64,000 nt of DNA. It comes from Hyphomicrobiales bacterium (GTDB taxonomy: Bacteria; Pseudomonadota; Alphaproteobacteria; Rhizobiales; JAJFHB01). This document shows, in pieces, positions 1 through 9,375 of this stretch; the stretch's first letter is position 1, and each line of letters opens with the position of its first letter. The DNA lies in the NCBI GenBank assembly GCA_021775755.1, contig JAJFHE010000033.1:1-64000 (forward strand), read 5' to 3'. The notes under the pieces are model-generated. The model was not told where the DNA came from. It ran no database searches and saw only the letters and a program-made list of their open reading frames with translations. Both the position numbers and the translations under genes were made by a program.

Positions 1-295
1 TCGAAACTTCGCAGCAACGCAAGGTCGACCTGCCACGCTGGCAACACCGATACAATTGGCACCGCCCTCATATGGGTATAAACAAAAACACACCCATCAG
101 TCGTCTCGGTCTAACCGAGGACAACCTCTTGAAGCTTCACACCTAGGCCGTGGCTTCACTGCGGCAGATCGTCAAGGCGGAAGCTTGGGGCTGGTGCAGA
201 CCGGGTACCGGTTGTAAATTCACGGGTAATCAGCAAATCCGGTAGCCCGAACAGCTTCACAGAGTGGCAGGTTCCAATCTGAGCTGGAGTAGATC
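1..295. other. Non-coding left edge and alkB upstream region
   Basis: No convincing coding frame is present. Two small inverted repeats are visible: ATGGGT/ACCCAT around 72-97 and CTCGGT-CTA-ACCGAG at 105-119. The second could be part of a terminator for a gene left of the window, but it has no T run. The last 10 bases before alkB carry a GGAG ribosome-binding site (286-289). Confidence 0.4.
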
Positions 296-1426
296 ATGGC
301 GCTTTTAAAATTCAGCACCCTCACGCTCTTTCTGAGCGCGTTTGTTTCCGTCGCGGTCCTTGGTGGAGCGTGGCCGTGGCTGATCCTGGCGCTCGCCATT
401 GCCGCGATGACGCTGGCGGACGAGTTGATCGGCGACTGGCACGGCGGCGCGAAGGATTGGGCCGCACCGCTGTTCAATGCATTCCTCTACGCCAGCCTGC
501 CGTTTCTCGCAGTATTGAGCATGCTCCTGCTTACCTTCGTGAGTTCGGGAGACCCCTTCGCCCTGATCGCCGCAAGCAACCGGTTCTTGGGTTTTGATCT
601 TGCCGCTGCGCGTGAGGCAACGACCACCCTCGATCTCCTTGGAATGACCCTGACGCTTGGCTTCATGTATGGAGCGGCGGCGGTAAATGTCGGCCACGAA
701 CTGGTTCATCGGGTCAACAGGCCATTTGATCTGATGATCGGGCGATGGCTTCTGGCCTTTGCCAGCGACACGACATTCGGGATTGAGCATGTCTATGGCC
801 ACCACAAACATGTGGGAACCTTCTCGGACCCGGCCACGGCGCGACGTGGCGAATATGTCCTGTTCTTTCTGTTCCGCTCAGGCTGGGGACAGTTCCGCAA
901 TGCCTTTTTGATTGAAGCGGCAAGGCTCCGAAACGAAGGGCGCGGACCGTGGACGTGGCACAACCGGGCAATACGCGGACAGCTGATGAGCCTATTTCTT
1001 GCGGCCGTCTTCTACTACGCGGCGGGCTGGATGGGTCTGGCAATATTTGTTGCCTTGGGCGCCATGAGCAAGGTCTTTCTGGAGTCGATAAACTACATCG
1101 AGCATTACGGCCTCGTTCGCGCGCCCGGCAACAGGGTGGAAACCAAGCACTCGTGGGACAGCTACAAATTCTGCTCCAGCGGCGTCCTCTATAACCTCCC
1201 GTTCCACTCCGAACACCACAAGAACGCGGCGAAACGCTATTGGCAGATCGGCACCAACACCACCGCCCCCGAGCTGCCGCACGGTTATTTGACGATGGTG
1301 ATCGTTGCCTGGATCTTTCCAGTGTGGAAGCGGCTCATCCATCCGCGCCTGCGATACTGGGACGAGCATCGCGCGAGCCCGGAAGAGTTGCAATTGATCA
1401 AGGACTACGGCTGGTCACTCAGATAG
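296..1426 (+). CDS. alkB: Alkane 1-monooxygenase (AlkB family integral-membrane di-iron hydroxylase)
   Basis: The 376-residue protein is a membrane non-haem di-iron hydroxylase that oxidises the terminal carbon of alkanes to 1-alcohols using rubredoxin as electron donor. The AlkB histidine boxes are visible in order: HELVHR (about residue 138), EHVYGHHKHV, the NYIEHYGL block, and LPFHSEHHKN near residue 302. Several hydrophobic segments precede and separate the boxes, as in AlkB. The ATG at 296 has a GGAG site 6 bases upstream. No rubredoxin, rubredoxin reductase or AlkB regulator is adjacent, so the electron partners must be elsewhere. Length is slightly short of the usual 400 residues, but all metal ligand boxes are intact. 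Confidence 0.92.
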   Translation: MALLKFSTLTLFLSAFVSVAVLGGAWPWLILALAIAAMTLADELIGDWHGGAKDWAAPLFNAFLYASLPFLAVLSMLLLTFVSSGDPFALIAASNRFLGFDLAAAREATTTLDLLGMTLTLGFMYGAAAVNVGHELVHRVNRPFDLMIGRWLLAFASDTTFGIEHVYGHHKHVGTFSDPATARRGEYVLFFLFRSGWGQFRNAFLIEAARLRNEGRGPWTWHNRAIRGQLMSLFLAAVFYYAAGWMGLAIFVALGAMSKVFLESINYIEHYGLVRAPGNRVETKHSWDSYKFCSSGVLYNLPFHSEHHKNAAKRYWQIGTNTTAPELPHGYLTMVIVAWIFPVWKRLIHPRLRYWDEHRASPEELQLIKDYGWSLR

Positions 1427-1431
1427 TTCCA

Positions 1432-1446
1432 GACCGTTTCACGGTC
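1432..1446. terminator. Hairpin between convergent alkB and the methyltransferase gene
   Basis: GACCGT-TTC-ACGGTC forms a perfect 6-bp stem with a 3-base loop, 6 bases after the alkB stop and before the stop of the convergent gene. It has no long T run, so its action as a terminator is inferred from position. Confidence 0.4.
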
Positions 1447-1472
1447 ATATGGAATCGTCTAGGCCCCGGCTT

Positions 1473-1997
1473 TCACGCGTCCTGCTCGTAGGGCGTAAGG
1501 CGCGGGATCCACGCCGAAACGTTTCGGCGATAGTGCTCATAAGATTCGCCGAACAGGCGGCGCAACAAAGGCTCTTCGTAAAGATACGCCAGAAGCAATA
1601 CGCCGATCACATAAATGGCGAGCCAGACGGCCAGAAACGGCGAACCGAACCACAGCATATAACCGAACACCGCGAGCAATTGCGCCACGTACATCGGATT
1701 GCGCATGTAGAGATACGGGCCGTGCAGGATGAGCCGTTGCGGCATATCGAAATGCGCGGGCGAGCTTCTTGCGTGAATGCCAAAGCACCATGCGCAGCTT
1801 AAAAGCACCAGCGCCCCGGCGATCCATAACGGGATCGCAGCATAACTCACGATGCCCGTGTCAATCGCAAGATCCGGCCTGTACCAGGAAATCAGGATCG
1901 GCACGCAACCGGCAAGAAATCCCGGCACGACGAATACAAACAGAAACGACTTCGCCAACGGCCAAATTTCCGAGCCGGCAGTATTTGATGTAGCCAT
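1473..1997 (-). CDS. Isoprenylcysteine/phospholipid methyltransferase family membrane protein
   Basis: A 174-residue protein with four hydrophobic segments (about residues 12-35, 45-70, 95-120 and 120-140). It carries the ICMT/PEMT-type signature RNPMYVAQLL near residue 98, followed by an EEP...FGESYEHYRRNVSAWIPR C-terminal pattern. These are the hallmarks of the small membrane methyltransferases (PEMT/ICMT superfamily) that bind SAM and methylate lipids or prenyl-cysteine analogues. The substrate cannot be read from sequence. It lies 134 bp downstream of a PmtA-like methyltransferase on the same strand, which makes a lipid substrate attractive, but that is inference. Confidence 0.75.
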   Translation of the reverse strand: MATSNTAGSEIWPLAKSFLFVFVVPGFLAGCVPILISWYRPDLAIDTGIVSYAAIPLWIAGALVLLSCAWCFGIHARSSPAHFDMPQRLILHGPYLYMRNPMYVAQLLAVFGYMLWFGSPFLAVWLAIYVIGVLLLAYLYEEPLLRRLFGESYEHYRRNVSAWIPRLTPYEQDA

Positions 1998-2131
1998 GCG
2001 CTCCCTGCATGTTTGTGCCGGAGGCGCCGCCCGCCCGGCTCACGCGCTGAATTGAATGATATTCGCCCGCATTCCAACAGTTCGCGGGCAGCTGGATGCG
2101 CTTATGATCGGCATATCCCGAATGTCACGGA

Positions 2132-2836
2132 CTATATCGCGACGTCGCGCGGCTCCTGTTCTATGACAGGTGCGGCGCGCTCTGAGGCGGCACGCACCGG
2201 CGCAGGCGCGATGGCCCCCGCTTCCTGCTTGACGAACCGCAGCAGCGTGAACAGTCCGAACGGTCGCATGGGACGCTCTTCCACGAGCTGCAGACCGTCC
2301 TGGGTCATTATTGTTTTCTGCGAAAATTCCGGCCGCCATCCAAGCTGCTCGGCGAACGGCGCCAATACCTTTTCAATGAGACCGCGGACACCGTGGTCCT
2401 TACTGAAATGATTGAGAATATAGACTTCACCACCCGGCCGGCACACACGGTCCAGTTCAGCCATGACCTTCGCCGGATCCGGCACCACCGTCATGACATA
2501 CATGGCAACGACCGTATCGAAGCTCTCGTTCTCGAACGCGAGGTCCTGGGCGTCCATTTCGAGCACCGCCTCGACATTGTTGAGACCAAGCCGCCTGACG
2601 CGGTCGCGCGCCTTGTCGAGCATTTCCGGGCTTAGATCGACACCTGTTACACTGAGATGCCGACGATAGCGCGGCAGTGATATCCCGGTGCCCACGCCCA
2701 CTTCAAGGACACGGCCCCGGCGGCGGTTGATCGCATCAACGGCGATGACACGGCCGGCATCGGCGATCTTCCCAAATGACAGATCATAGACCGGCGCCCA
2801 GCGGGCATACGCCCGACGAACCGCATGTTCATCCAT
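2132..2836 (-). CDS. pmtA: SAM-dependent methyltransferase, PmtA-like (phosphatidylethanolamine N-methyltransferase)
   Basis: Class I SAM methyltransferase of about 234 residues. Motif I is VLEVGVGTGISL, followed by an acidic motif II (VTGVDLSPEML) and MDAQDL. The N-terminal RRAYARWAPVYDLSFG is typical of the Rhodobacter-type soluble PmtA, which methylates phosphatidylethanolamine towards phosphatidylcholine; related UbiE/methyltransferase-11 proteins share the core. The ORF is open further upstream to a TTG at 2911, only 6 bases from the end of mnmA; the ATG at 2836 was chosen because homologous sequence begins there. The C-terminal 30 residues are Ala/Pro/Glu rich and look disordered. The function call is by family resemblance, not by substrate evidence. 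Confidence 0.75.
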   Translation of the reverse strand: MDEHAVRRAYARWAPVYDLSFGKIADAGRVIAVDAINRRRGRVLEVGVGTGISLPRYRRHLSVTGVDLSPEMLDKARDRVRRLGLNNVEAVLEMDAQDLAFENESFDTVVAMYVMTVVPDPAKVMAELDRVCRPGGEVYILNHFSKDHGVRGLIEKVLAPFAEQLGWRPEFSQKTIMTQDGLQLVEERPMRPFGLFTLLRFVKQEAGAIAPAPVRAASERAAPVIEQEPRDVAI

Positions 2837-2917
2837 CTGTACGATATTCGACAACACCGCCTCCTCCGCCAATTTCCGCCTCAGCCCCTGCTTTCGGGGC
2901 GCCCCGCACAATTCATC

Positions 2918-4177
2918 TCAAACCGAAACGGAATCGGCTTTCATATAATCGCTTGCGTCTAATACTCCAACTGCGAGCGATTTGTCTAAGTCGTTTTCCA
3001 CCGCATCGATCCAGCCGCCTCCGAGCATTCTCGCACCGCTTTCGTCCGTGTCATAAAACACGCACGCCTGACCCGGTGCAACGCCCGTTTCTCCCGCATC
3101 CAGCGTAATCACAGCTCCTTCTTTATCGGACCGCAATTCCGCTTTCAAAGGCGCACTTGTCGAGCGCACTTTGACGTACACCATTTTACCGTGTCTTGCC
3201 TGTTCCGCCAGAGGAAGATCGCCAATCCAGTTAACGTCGCGCAAACGAATACTGCGCGCGATTAGGGCTTCTTTAGGGCCAACCAGCACGGTTTTGGTCC
3301 GAGGGTCCAGTTTGACCACGAACAGAGGCTCGCCCGTTGCAACGCCAAGGCCCCGGCGCTGGCCGATCGTGAAGTGAATGATGCCCTCGTGGCGGCCAAG
3401 CACCCGGCCATCGAGATGGACGATGTTGCCCGGCTCCGCGGCTCCCGGCCGCAGCCGCTCGATAACGGACGCATAGCTGCCATTCGGGACAAAACAGATA
3501 TCCTGGCTGTCCGGTTTCGCGGCCACCTGCAAACCCATTTCCGCGGCAATGGCCCGTGTCTCCGCCTTGCCCAGGGAACCAAGCGGAAACCTTAGAAAAT
3601 CGAGCTGTTCCTGCGTTGTCGCAAACAGAAAATAGCTTTGGTCACGATCCGCGTCATGGGCACGCAACATGTGCCGCCGTCCCGGCACTGCCTCGTCTTC
3701 CCGGCTGACAATGTAATGACCGGTCGCAAGCGCGCGCGCGCCGAGCCCCCGCGCCATTTCAAGTAGATCCCTGAACTTTACCGTCTGATTGCAGCGGACG
3801 CAGGGTATCGGCGTTTCCCCGGCAAGATAACTATCGGCAAACTCTTCCATGACCTCATCGCGGAAGCGCGATTCATAGTCGAGCACGTAGTGGGGAATAC
3901 CGAGGCTCTCGGCCACGCGGCGCGCATCGTGAATGTCCTGACCGGCACAGCAAGCCCCCGTACGGCGCACCGCGTCGCCATGATCGTAGAGTTGCAGCGT
4001 AATGCCGAGCACATCATAGCCCTGATGCGCGAGCAACGCCGCCACGACGGACGAATCGACGCCGCCCGACATTGCCACCACAACCCGGCTGTCCTGCGGC
4101 GGTCCCGCAAGGTCGAGGCTGTTGCGCCCGCTCGAAGGATCGAATGCGGGCTGAAATTGATCAAGAACGCTCAGCAT
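2918..4177 (-). CDS. mnmA: tRNA-specific 2-thiouridylase MnmA
   Basis: 419 residues; catalyses 2-thiolation of the wobble uridine (U34) in Lys, Glu and Gln tRNAs, using ATP and persulfide sulfur passed by the IscS/Tus relay. The PP-loop [10 protein letters not shown] lies near residue 35. The catalytic cysteine pair is seen in [10 protein letters not shown] (around residue 126) and CFVPNGSY (around 228). The C-terminal beta-barrel part (GQACVFYD) is present. Length is about 40 residues longer than Escherichia coli MnmA, mostly an N-terminal extension before the PP-loop. It is the first gene of a minus-strand run with the downstream methyltransferases. The start is ATG without an obvious ribosome-binding site. 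Confidence 0.95.
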   Translation of the reverse strand: MLSVLDQFQPAFDPSSGRNSLDLAGPPQDSRVVVAMSGGVDSSVVAALLAHQGYDVLGITLQLYDHGDAVRRTGACCAGQDIHDARRVAESLGIPHYVLDYESRFRDEVMEEFADSYLAGETPIPCVRCNQTVKFRDLLEMARGLGARALATGHYIVSREDEAVPGRRHMLRAHDADRDQSYFLFATTQEQLDFLRFPLGSLGKAETRAIAAEMGLQVAAKPDSQDICFVPNGSYASVIERLRPGAAEPGNIVHLDGRVLGRHEGIIHFTIGQRRGLGVATGEPLFVVKLDPRTKTVLVGPKEALIARSIRLRDVNWIGDLPLAEQARHGKMVYVKVRSTSAPLKAELRSDKEGAVITLDAGETGVAPGQACVFYDTDESGARMLGGGWIDAVENDLDKSLAVGVLDASDYMKADSVSV

Positions 4178-4473
4178 GGCGCAGCTTATAGACGTGTGAC
4201 GGGTGGAAATTCAATCGCAATATCGTCGCAACGTGTTCTTGCCCGGTGGCCATTGTGAGTTCTTCCGGTTTTCGACTTTCGCAAGCGCGCGCTGCACCCA
4301 GTAAAATTTGCCCACTACCCGGCAAAACCGGCGGCCTTGGCTTCGCTCCAGTAGGGCACGAAATTTACAACCTATTGAATATCAGAGGTTTTCTCAATCC
4401 GGAAAAACTGGCCCGGTCATTGCTTGTATGAACGCACGAACGAATTCGCATGTGAGTTTGTGTGCAGGATACT
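4178..4473. other. Divergent intergenic region mnmA / fliK
   Basis: No gene is seen. The region holds the mnmA promoter (not resolved) and, close to fliK, a sigma-54-type promoter listed separately. FlbD-type enhancer sites would be expected in it, but I cannot identify them by eye. Confidence 0.5.
4409..4424 (+). promoter_or_regulatory. Sigma-54 (RpoN) -24/-12 promoter of fliK-flgD
   Basis: TGGCCCGGTCATTGCT fits the RpoN consensus TGGCACRNNNNTTGCW at all but one conserved base, with the exact GG-to-GC spacing. It lies 50 bases before the fliK ATG. The window also encodes FlbD, the sigma-54 activator of late flagellar genes in Caulobacter, which supports the call. Confidence 0.7.
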
Positions 4474-6132
4474 ATGGCACAAGTTGAAAACCAGATTTCG
4501 CCGCCCGAGCGGACCATTATAAAAGAGCAGCGCCCGCCGGCGTCTCCGCGCGGCGAGCAGCGCTCCGGCGAGTTTCGCCATCACCTCAATGCTCTGAGCC
4601 GCGGCGAAGGCACGCCGCAGGATGCGGGACCGCTCGAACCTCCTTCAACGACGCAGACGGCGCCCGCCGTTTCGGAAGGTCCCTCGCAGAGCGCACCGCC
4701 GCACGATACCAACCAGAACGCCATTGAAAGCATTCTGGCCGCGCTCGAAAACGCGCCGCCGGGTGCGAGCAAGCCCGGAACACACATCCGCACGGTTAGC
4801 GATCCGCTGGCCTTCCCACTGCCCGAAGTCCCCGCCAGCTCACTGGACGGCACCGGAACACCGGAGCTTCCAGATCTTGCCGGGACCGCTTTGCTTCAAG
4901 AAATCGGTGCCGGCACAACGCAGCCCGCGCCCGCACAAGAAGAGCTTCCGGCACAGATCGGGCATACCTCGCCGTTCGAGATTACACAGCAACCAGGCGA
5001 TGACGGCCCTGCACTGGCGGCCCTGCAGACGACGGATTCTTTTGCCGAACCGGAAGTTCCCGGCGCGATTGCCGCAAGTCAGGCGCCGGCATCGCAATTG
5101 CGCGGCGTAATTTCCGCGCCAGCGGGCGCGGATCTGACCGCCGCCGAGGCCGCCGGAAGTTATGCGGTGGACGCCGACGCGGCCGCAGAACCCGATCAGC
5201 AGACCGCAGCACCGACCCCCGAAACCCCCGGCCAACCGTCGGCTGAAGCGCTGCCCGCGGCCGCACAATCCGCACCACCGGAGATACCTTCATCAAACGC
5301 CGCACCTGTCCGCGGTGTGCCTGAGACCGCGGCAACTCCGCAGCCCGCACCTATCCGGCCGGCCGGCCCCGTGCCGACCGCAGAGCTGTCATCGAGCAGC
5401 GGCACTCCACAACTTGCCGGAGGCACTGACCCCGGTGCTGATTTCCTTGCCGAAGATGGCCCCACGCGGACCGGCGCAAAACCGCAGGCTGCAGCCCAGG
5501 GCGATACGCCTGCGAGAGCAAGCGCCTCAGCCGCACCGAACGCTGGCCTATCAGGCATCAGCGGCGCCGCAACGCCCACGCTGCCTTTGGAGAGTGCGGC
5601 AATGCCGGGCGCCCTGCCGGTGGAAGGCGCAGCCCCTCCCGCGCCCAATGCGCCAAGCGACAATTCCGTATTGATCCGCCTTGGCCAATCGACCACGCCG
5701 GGTCAGTCGCAGCTGCCCGCTCACACTATAGCCTTTCAGATCGCACGCAGTTTCAGCAACGGTGTAAACCGGTTTGAGATTCGCATCGATCCACCAGAAC
5801 TTGGGCGTATCGATGTCAGACTCGACATGAGCGTCGATGGCCGCGCTCAGGCGCATCTAACCGTCGAGCGGGCGGAAACTCTCGATCTCATGCAGCGCGA
5901 CGCCAGGGTCCTGGAACGCGCACTTGCCGACGCGGGGCTCGACCTTGACCGCGACGGTCTCAATTTCTCCCTGAAGGACCAGGGCGACCCAGACGGTTTT
6001 AGCGATGGCTCGGGCGTTGACGCCGATGCCACGGAACAACCGGACGCAAACGACGACCAGTCGGATCCGTTTGACCAGCCAGGCACCCTGCGCGGCATCA
6101 TAACGGACACGGCTGTCGACATCTCTGTCTAG
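4474..6132 (+). CDS. fliK: Flagellar hook-length control protein FliK
   Basis: About 552 residues. The first 400 are Pro/Ala/Gln-rich low-complexity sequence, as in the variable ruler part of FliK. The conserved C-terminal Flg_hook domain lies around residues 425-510 (FEIRIDPPELGRIDVRLDM, then the VERAETLDLMQRD helix). FliK is a secreted ruler that switches export from hook to filament substrates. The ATG at 4474 with AGGA just upstream is preferred to the GTG at 4462. It is followed after 60 bp by flgD, and a sigma-54 promoter precedes it, which fits the hook-stage tier of the flagellar hierarchy. The N-terminal part has little primary-sequence conservation, so the call rests on the C-terminal domain and neighbours. 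Confidence 0.88.
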   Translation: MAQVENQISPPERTIIKEQRPPASPRGEQRSGEFRHHLNALSRGEGTPQDAGPLEPPSTTQTAPAVSEGPSQSAPPHDTNQNAIESILAALENAPPGASKPGTHIRTVSDPLAFPLPEVPASSLDGTGTPELPDLAGTALLQEIGAGTTQPAPAQEELPAQIGHTSPFEITQQPGDDGPALAALQTTDSFAEPEVPGAIAASQAPASQLRGVISAPAGADLTAAEAAGSYAVDADAAAEPDQQTAAPTPETPGQPSAEALPAAAQSAPPEIPSSNAAPVRGVPETAATPQPAPIRPAGPVPTAELSSSSGTPQLAGGTDPGADFLAEDGPTRTGAKPQAAAQGDTPARASASAAPNAGLSGISGAATPTLPLESAAMPGALPVEGAAPPAPNAPSDNSVLIRLGQSTTPGQSQLPAHTIAFQIARSFSNGVNRFEIRIDPPELGRIDVRLDMSVDGRAQAHLTVERAETLDLMQRDARVLERALADAGLDLDRDGLNFSLKDQGDPDGFSDGSGVDADATEQPDANDDQSDPFDQPGTLRGIITDTAVDISV

Positions 6133-6192
6133 ACGGTGATGCACGGTTTGAAATCCGTGTAACACCGCCCGCCGCCAAAAGGATCGCGCATT

Positions 6193-6846
6193 ATGGATTT
6201 GAACGGATTGTCAGCCATTGGCTCGCTCGGTCAGGCGGCGCAAAGCCAGCAGACCATAGCCGGCAACTTCGATGCGTTCTTGAACCTGCTCACCACCCAG
6301 TTGCAGAACCAGAACCCGCTTGAGCCGCTCGATACGAACGAGTTCACGGCGCAGCTGGTGCAATTCTCCAGCGTCGAGCAATCGATACAGGCGAATAAGA
6401 ACCTCGAACAGCTCGTTGCCCTGTCTCTGACAACCGCCTTCAACAACGCGGTGGGCTATATCGGCAAGACCGTCGGCGCGGCGGGATCCGTCACACAGTT
6501 GGCAAACGGGGTCGCAACGTGGAACTACTCCATTCCAGCCGACTCACCGGAGACGACCATCACCATTCGCGATGCCGCTGGCGCCACGGTGTTCACCGAG
6601 ACCAAGGCGATCGGCGCCGGCGATGGCGCCTATACCTGGGACGGGCGGCTCGAGAACGGCACTCAGGCACCCGACGGTGCCTATTCCATCGAGTTTGCCG
6701 CCAGTGACACCGAAGGCAATGCCGTAACCGTGACAACGGACATTGAAGGCGTCGTCGAGTCCATAGATATGACCGGCGTTGAGCCGGTACTGACCGTAAA
6801 TGGCTCGCAAATCAACCTCTCCTCCGTCAAAACCATCAAGTCCTGA
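6193..6846 (+). CDS. flgD: Flagellar hook assembly (scaffold/cap) protein FlgD
   Basis: 217 residues; FlgD caps the growing hook and guides polymerisation of FlgE. The N-terminal FlgD signature is clear: FLNLLTTQLQNQNPLEPLD, then EFTAQLVQFSSVEQ at residues 29-65. The C-terminal half has the Ig/Tudor-like region (YTWDGRLENGTQAPDGAYS). Length is typical. It follows fliK by 60 bp and probably shares its sigma-54 promoter. Confidence 0.95.
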   Translation: MDLNGLSAIGSLGQAAQSQQTIAGNFDAFLNLLTTQLQNQNPLEPLDTNEFTAQLVQFSSVEQSIQANKNLEQLVALSLTTAFNNAVGYIGKTVGAAGSVTQLANGVATWNYSIPADSPETTITIRDAAGATVFTETKAIGAGDGAYTWDGRLENGTQAPDGAYSIEFAASDTEGNAVTVTTDIEGVVESIDMTGVEPVLTVNGSQINLSSVKTIKS

Positions 6847-6857
6847 CGTCCGAAATA

Positions 6858-6871
6858 GGCTGAATTCAGCC
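6858..6871. other. 14-bp perfect palindrome after flgD
   Basis: GGCTGAATTCAGCC is a perfect palindrome 12 bases after the flgD stop. A palindrome with no loop could be a protein-binding site, or it could fold as a weak stem. No T run follows. Confidence 0.35.
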
Positions 6872-7007
6872 CGTTTCTCGGTGTTGTCCGGATTTGAGGC
6901 AACTTTAGCGAGCCTGTTGAGTCTTCCTTTACCCTGAGCCTTAGGTCTTTTTTAAAGACGCGTGCGTACACTCTGCATGTAAGTTGAGTTTGTGGGTACT
7001 GAGTCAT

Positions 7008-7289
7008 ATGTCTGAAAGCTTCAGGCGTCGCGTTAATTATGTGATTGGTCCGGACGGTAGTCCTTTGACAATCGCGGATTTGCCGCCGACGTCAACACGC
7101 CGCTGGGTCATTCGCCGCAAAGCAGAAGTCGTCGCCGCTGTTCGCGGTGGACTTCTGAGCCTCGAAGAGGCATGCGACCGCTATACTTTAACGGTTGAAG
7201 AGTTTCTCAGCTGGCAGCGTTCCATTGACCGCCACGGATTGCCGGGTCTGCGCGCAACGCGCATTCAGCATTACCGCGAGCCATTCTAG
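7008..7289 (+). CDS. sciP: SciP, small CtrA-inhibitory protein (DUF1153)
   Basis: 93 residues and nearly identical in pattern to Caulobacter SciP: YVIGPDGSPLTIADLPP, RRWVIRRKAEVVAAVRGG and FLSWQRSIDRHGLPGLR. SciP is a helix-turn-helix protein that binds CtrA and stops it activating transcription in newborn swarmer cells. The ATG at 7008 fits the family start better than the upstream TTG at 6984. GANTC methylation sites occur at 6919 and at 7001, directly before the ATG; in Caulobacter such sites tie transcription to replication through CcrM. The GTCTTT-TTT-AAAGAC inverted repeat at 6945-6959 is a possible operator or hairpin. Its place between two flagellar operons fits the CtrA-flagellar regulon. 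Confidence 0.93.
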   Translation: MSESFRRRVNYVIGPDGSPLTIADLPPTSTRRWVIRRKAEVVAAVRGGLLSLEEACDRYTLTVEEFLSWQRSIDRHGLPGLRATRIQHYREPF

Positions 7290-7695
7290 CCTCAGACCAG
7301 CGGGCGACGTGACGCCCCTCCATTCCTGATTCCGCGCATAAATTAGCGCACCCGCCGTGCCGGGTGCGAACACGCGTTTGCCCGGGTCAATCTTCCGGCC
7401 AACCGCTCTCCCAGGCCTCACCCGGCAAGATTTGCCGGCTCGATATTTCGCGCCGCTCGGAAAAACAGCCGAATCCCTCACATTGTGCCGTTTACGAATT
7501 GTTAGCGTTAACAACTTGTTTAGGCATTGCTGGGTAATTTTTGCCTACCGGCTTTCTGGGACGGCAGGCCGCTACAGCGCAAGGAATCTTTTCCCGGCGC
7601 CGCGCACTGCTCGCATTCCCGGAAAACACGCAAAGTTGAGCCTCAGCCCGGCAGAAATCCGGACTGTGGCGCGGAGACATAGGGGTCGAATTTCG
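7290..7695. other. fliF upstream region
   Basis: The computed ORF of fliF is open back to 7357, but that part (residues 1-113) shows no resemblance to FliF. I therefore treat it as non-coding leader and promoter DNA. It contains the CtrA-like box at 7508. Confidence 0.55.
7508..7522 (+). promoter_or_regulatory. Candidate CtrA box upstream of fliF
   Basis: TTAA-CAACTTG-TTTA matches the CtrA consensus TTAA-N7-TTAA at seven of eight bases. It lies about 175 bases before the fliF start. In Caulobacter the fliF operon is a CtrA-dependent class II operon, so the position is as expected. Short AT-rich motifs arise by chance, so this is a candidate only. Confidence 0.45.
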
Positions 7696-9375
7696 GTGGG
7701 TGGAATCTTAGAGTTCGTCAGAACCATAGGCGGTACCCGGCTTGCGGCCATGGGAGCCGTGGCGGCGGGCCTCATCGGCTTTTTCATTTTCATAATGCTG
7801 AGGCTTTCTTCGCCGCAGATGGAAATGCTCTATGCCGATCTGACGCTGGAGGACTCAAGCTCCGTCGTGCGCGAGCTGGAAAGCCGCGGCGTTCCCTACG
7901 AAATTCGCAATGAAGGGGGCACGGTGCTGGTGCCGGACGAGCAGGTCCTGCGGGTCCGCCTCGCGCTTGCCGAACAGGGGCTTCCCGCAGGTGGCGCTGT
8001 CGGCTACGAGATCTTCGATTCCGGCGAAACTTTGGGTGCAACCAGTTTCGTTCAGAATATCAACCACTTAAGGGCGCTTGAAGGTGAGCTCGCCCGCACC
8101 ATCCGGGCGATTGACAAGATCCAGCTCGCACGGGTGCATCTTGTGCTGCCGCAACGCGAGCTGTTTTCCCGCGACGTTGCCGATCCCTCAGCCTCGATTG
8201 TCGTGCGCACTCGCGGCGATCTCAGCGGCGGCCAGATCCGCGCCATCCAGCACCTCGTCGCCTCTGCGGTTAAGGAACTGCAGCCGGACCGGGTCGCGAT
8301 CGTCGATGAAAACGGCCGGCTTCTCGCAAGCGGTGCCGGCGACCAGACGGGAGCCGCTCTGTATGGCAGCCTGGAAGAACGCAGCGTCGCCTTTGAGCAG
8401 CGCATGGAAAATCAGCTGCACGAAATAATTGCCAGCGTTGTGGGTCCCGACAACGCTCGCGTTCAGGTCACGTCGGAGCTCGACTACAACCGCGTCACCC
8501 AAACCTCCGACATTTTCGATCCCGAAGGCCAGGTTGTTCGCTCAACCCAGACCAAGGAGCAAACCGCACAATCGGCAGATGCCGCAGCAGATGGTACCGT
8601 GAGCGTCGGCAATGAACTTCCCGGAGCCGATGGCGCCGGCGCCGGCGGTGCGGGCGCAAGTGAAAGCTCCAACGTCACAGAAGAAGTCGTGAACTACGAG
8701 ATCTCCCGCACCACCACCACCGAGGTGCTGGAGGCCGGGCGCATCAAACGGATCTCCGTCGCCGTGCTGCTTGACGGATCATATGCGGAAGCTGCGGACG
8801 GAGCGGTGAACTACACTCCCCGCCCCCAGGAGGAGCTCGACCAGATCGCAGCGCTTGTCCGCTCCGCAATCGGTTTCGACCGCGAGCGCGGCGACCAGGT
8901 GGAAATAGTCAATCTGCGGTTTGCTCCTCTGGCGGAGACGGACGACCTGGCGGTGGAAGAGGAAGGCTTTCTCAACCTGACGAAAGAAGACTATTTCTAC
9001 ATCGCCGAACTTGCGACGCTTCTCATTGTTTCCCTGCTCGTGCTTCTCTTCGTCATTCGCCCGCTCATCCGCCGCATCGTCACACCTGAGGAGCGTCAGG
9101 CACTCGAGCGTGCGGGCGGTGTGGCACAGATTGCCAACGGCACCGGCGGTGTCGCGCAACTGACCGGGCCGGACGGCGAAACAATTGCCGTCTCGGAAAA
9201 CGAAGCGGCGATGCTGCCGACACCGGAGTCCAAAACTTCAAACCTTATCGATGCGACCCAGGCACTCGGTGCGCGTCATGAAGCCTCCCTCCAGAAAATC
9301 GGCGACCTCGTCGAGCGCAACCCGTCCGAAGCGATTTCGATTATCCGCCAGTGGTTGAGTGAGGACGCGGCATGA
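7696..9375 (+). CDS. fliF: Flagellar MS-ring protein FliF
   Basis: About 559 residues from the GTG at 7696 (AGGGG 10 bases upstream). This length fits FliF; the longer computed ORF does not. TM1 is at residues 15-35 ([15 protein letters not shown]), followed by the YscJ/FliF ring-building motif domain ([14 protein letters not shown], then [19 protein letters not shown]). A Gly/Ala-rich insert lies near residue 300, and TM2 ([18 protein letters not shown]) near 440. The C-terminal tail ([19 protein letters not shown]) is the FliG-binding segment. FliF forms the inner-membrane ring that templates flagellar assembly. The stop overlaps fliG by four bases, so the two partners are translationally coupled. 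Confidence 0.95.
   Translation: MGGILEFVRTIGGTRLAAMGAVAAGLIGFFIFIMLRLSSPQMEMLYADLTLEDSSSVVRELESRGVPYEIRNEGGTVLVPDEQVLRVRLALAEQGLPAGGAVGYEIFDSGETLGATSFVQNINHLRALEGELARTIRAIDKIQLARVHLVLPQRELFSRDVADPSASIVVRTRGDLSGGQIRAIQHLVASAVKELQPDRVAIVDENGRLLASGAGDQTGAALYGSLEERSVAFEQRMENQLHEIIASVVGPDNARVQVTSELDYNRVTQTSDIFDPEGQVVRSTQTKEQTAQSADAAADGTVSVGNELPGADGAGAGGAGASESSNVTEEVVNYEISRTTTTEVLEAGRIKRISVAVLLDGSYAEAADGAVNYTPRPQEELDQIAALVRSAIGFDRERGDQVEIVNLRFAPLAETDDLAVEEEGFLNLTKEDYFYIAELATLLIVSLLVLLFVIRPLIRRIVTPEERQALERAGGVAQIANGTGGVAQLTGPDGETIAVSENEAAMLPTPESKTSNLIDATQALGARHEASLQKIGDLVERNPSEAISIIRQWLSEDAA

Noticed and set aside
2884-2900. GCCCC/GGGGC hairpin after mnmA
   Set aside because: Only a 5-bp stem without a T run; too weak to call a terminator.
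7357-7695. N-terminal 113 codons of the computed FliF ORF
   Set aside because: No FliF similarity, atypical length, and a good GTG with ribosome site at 7696.
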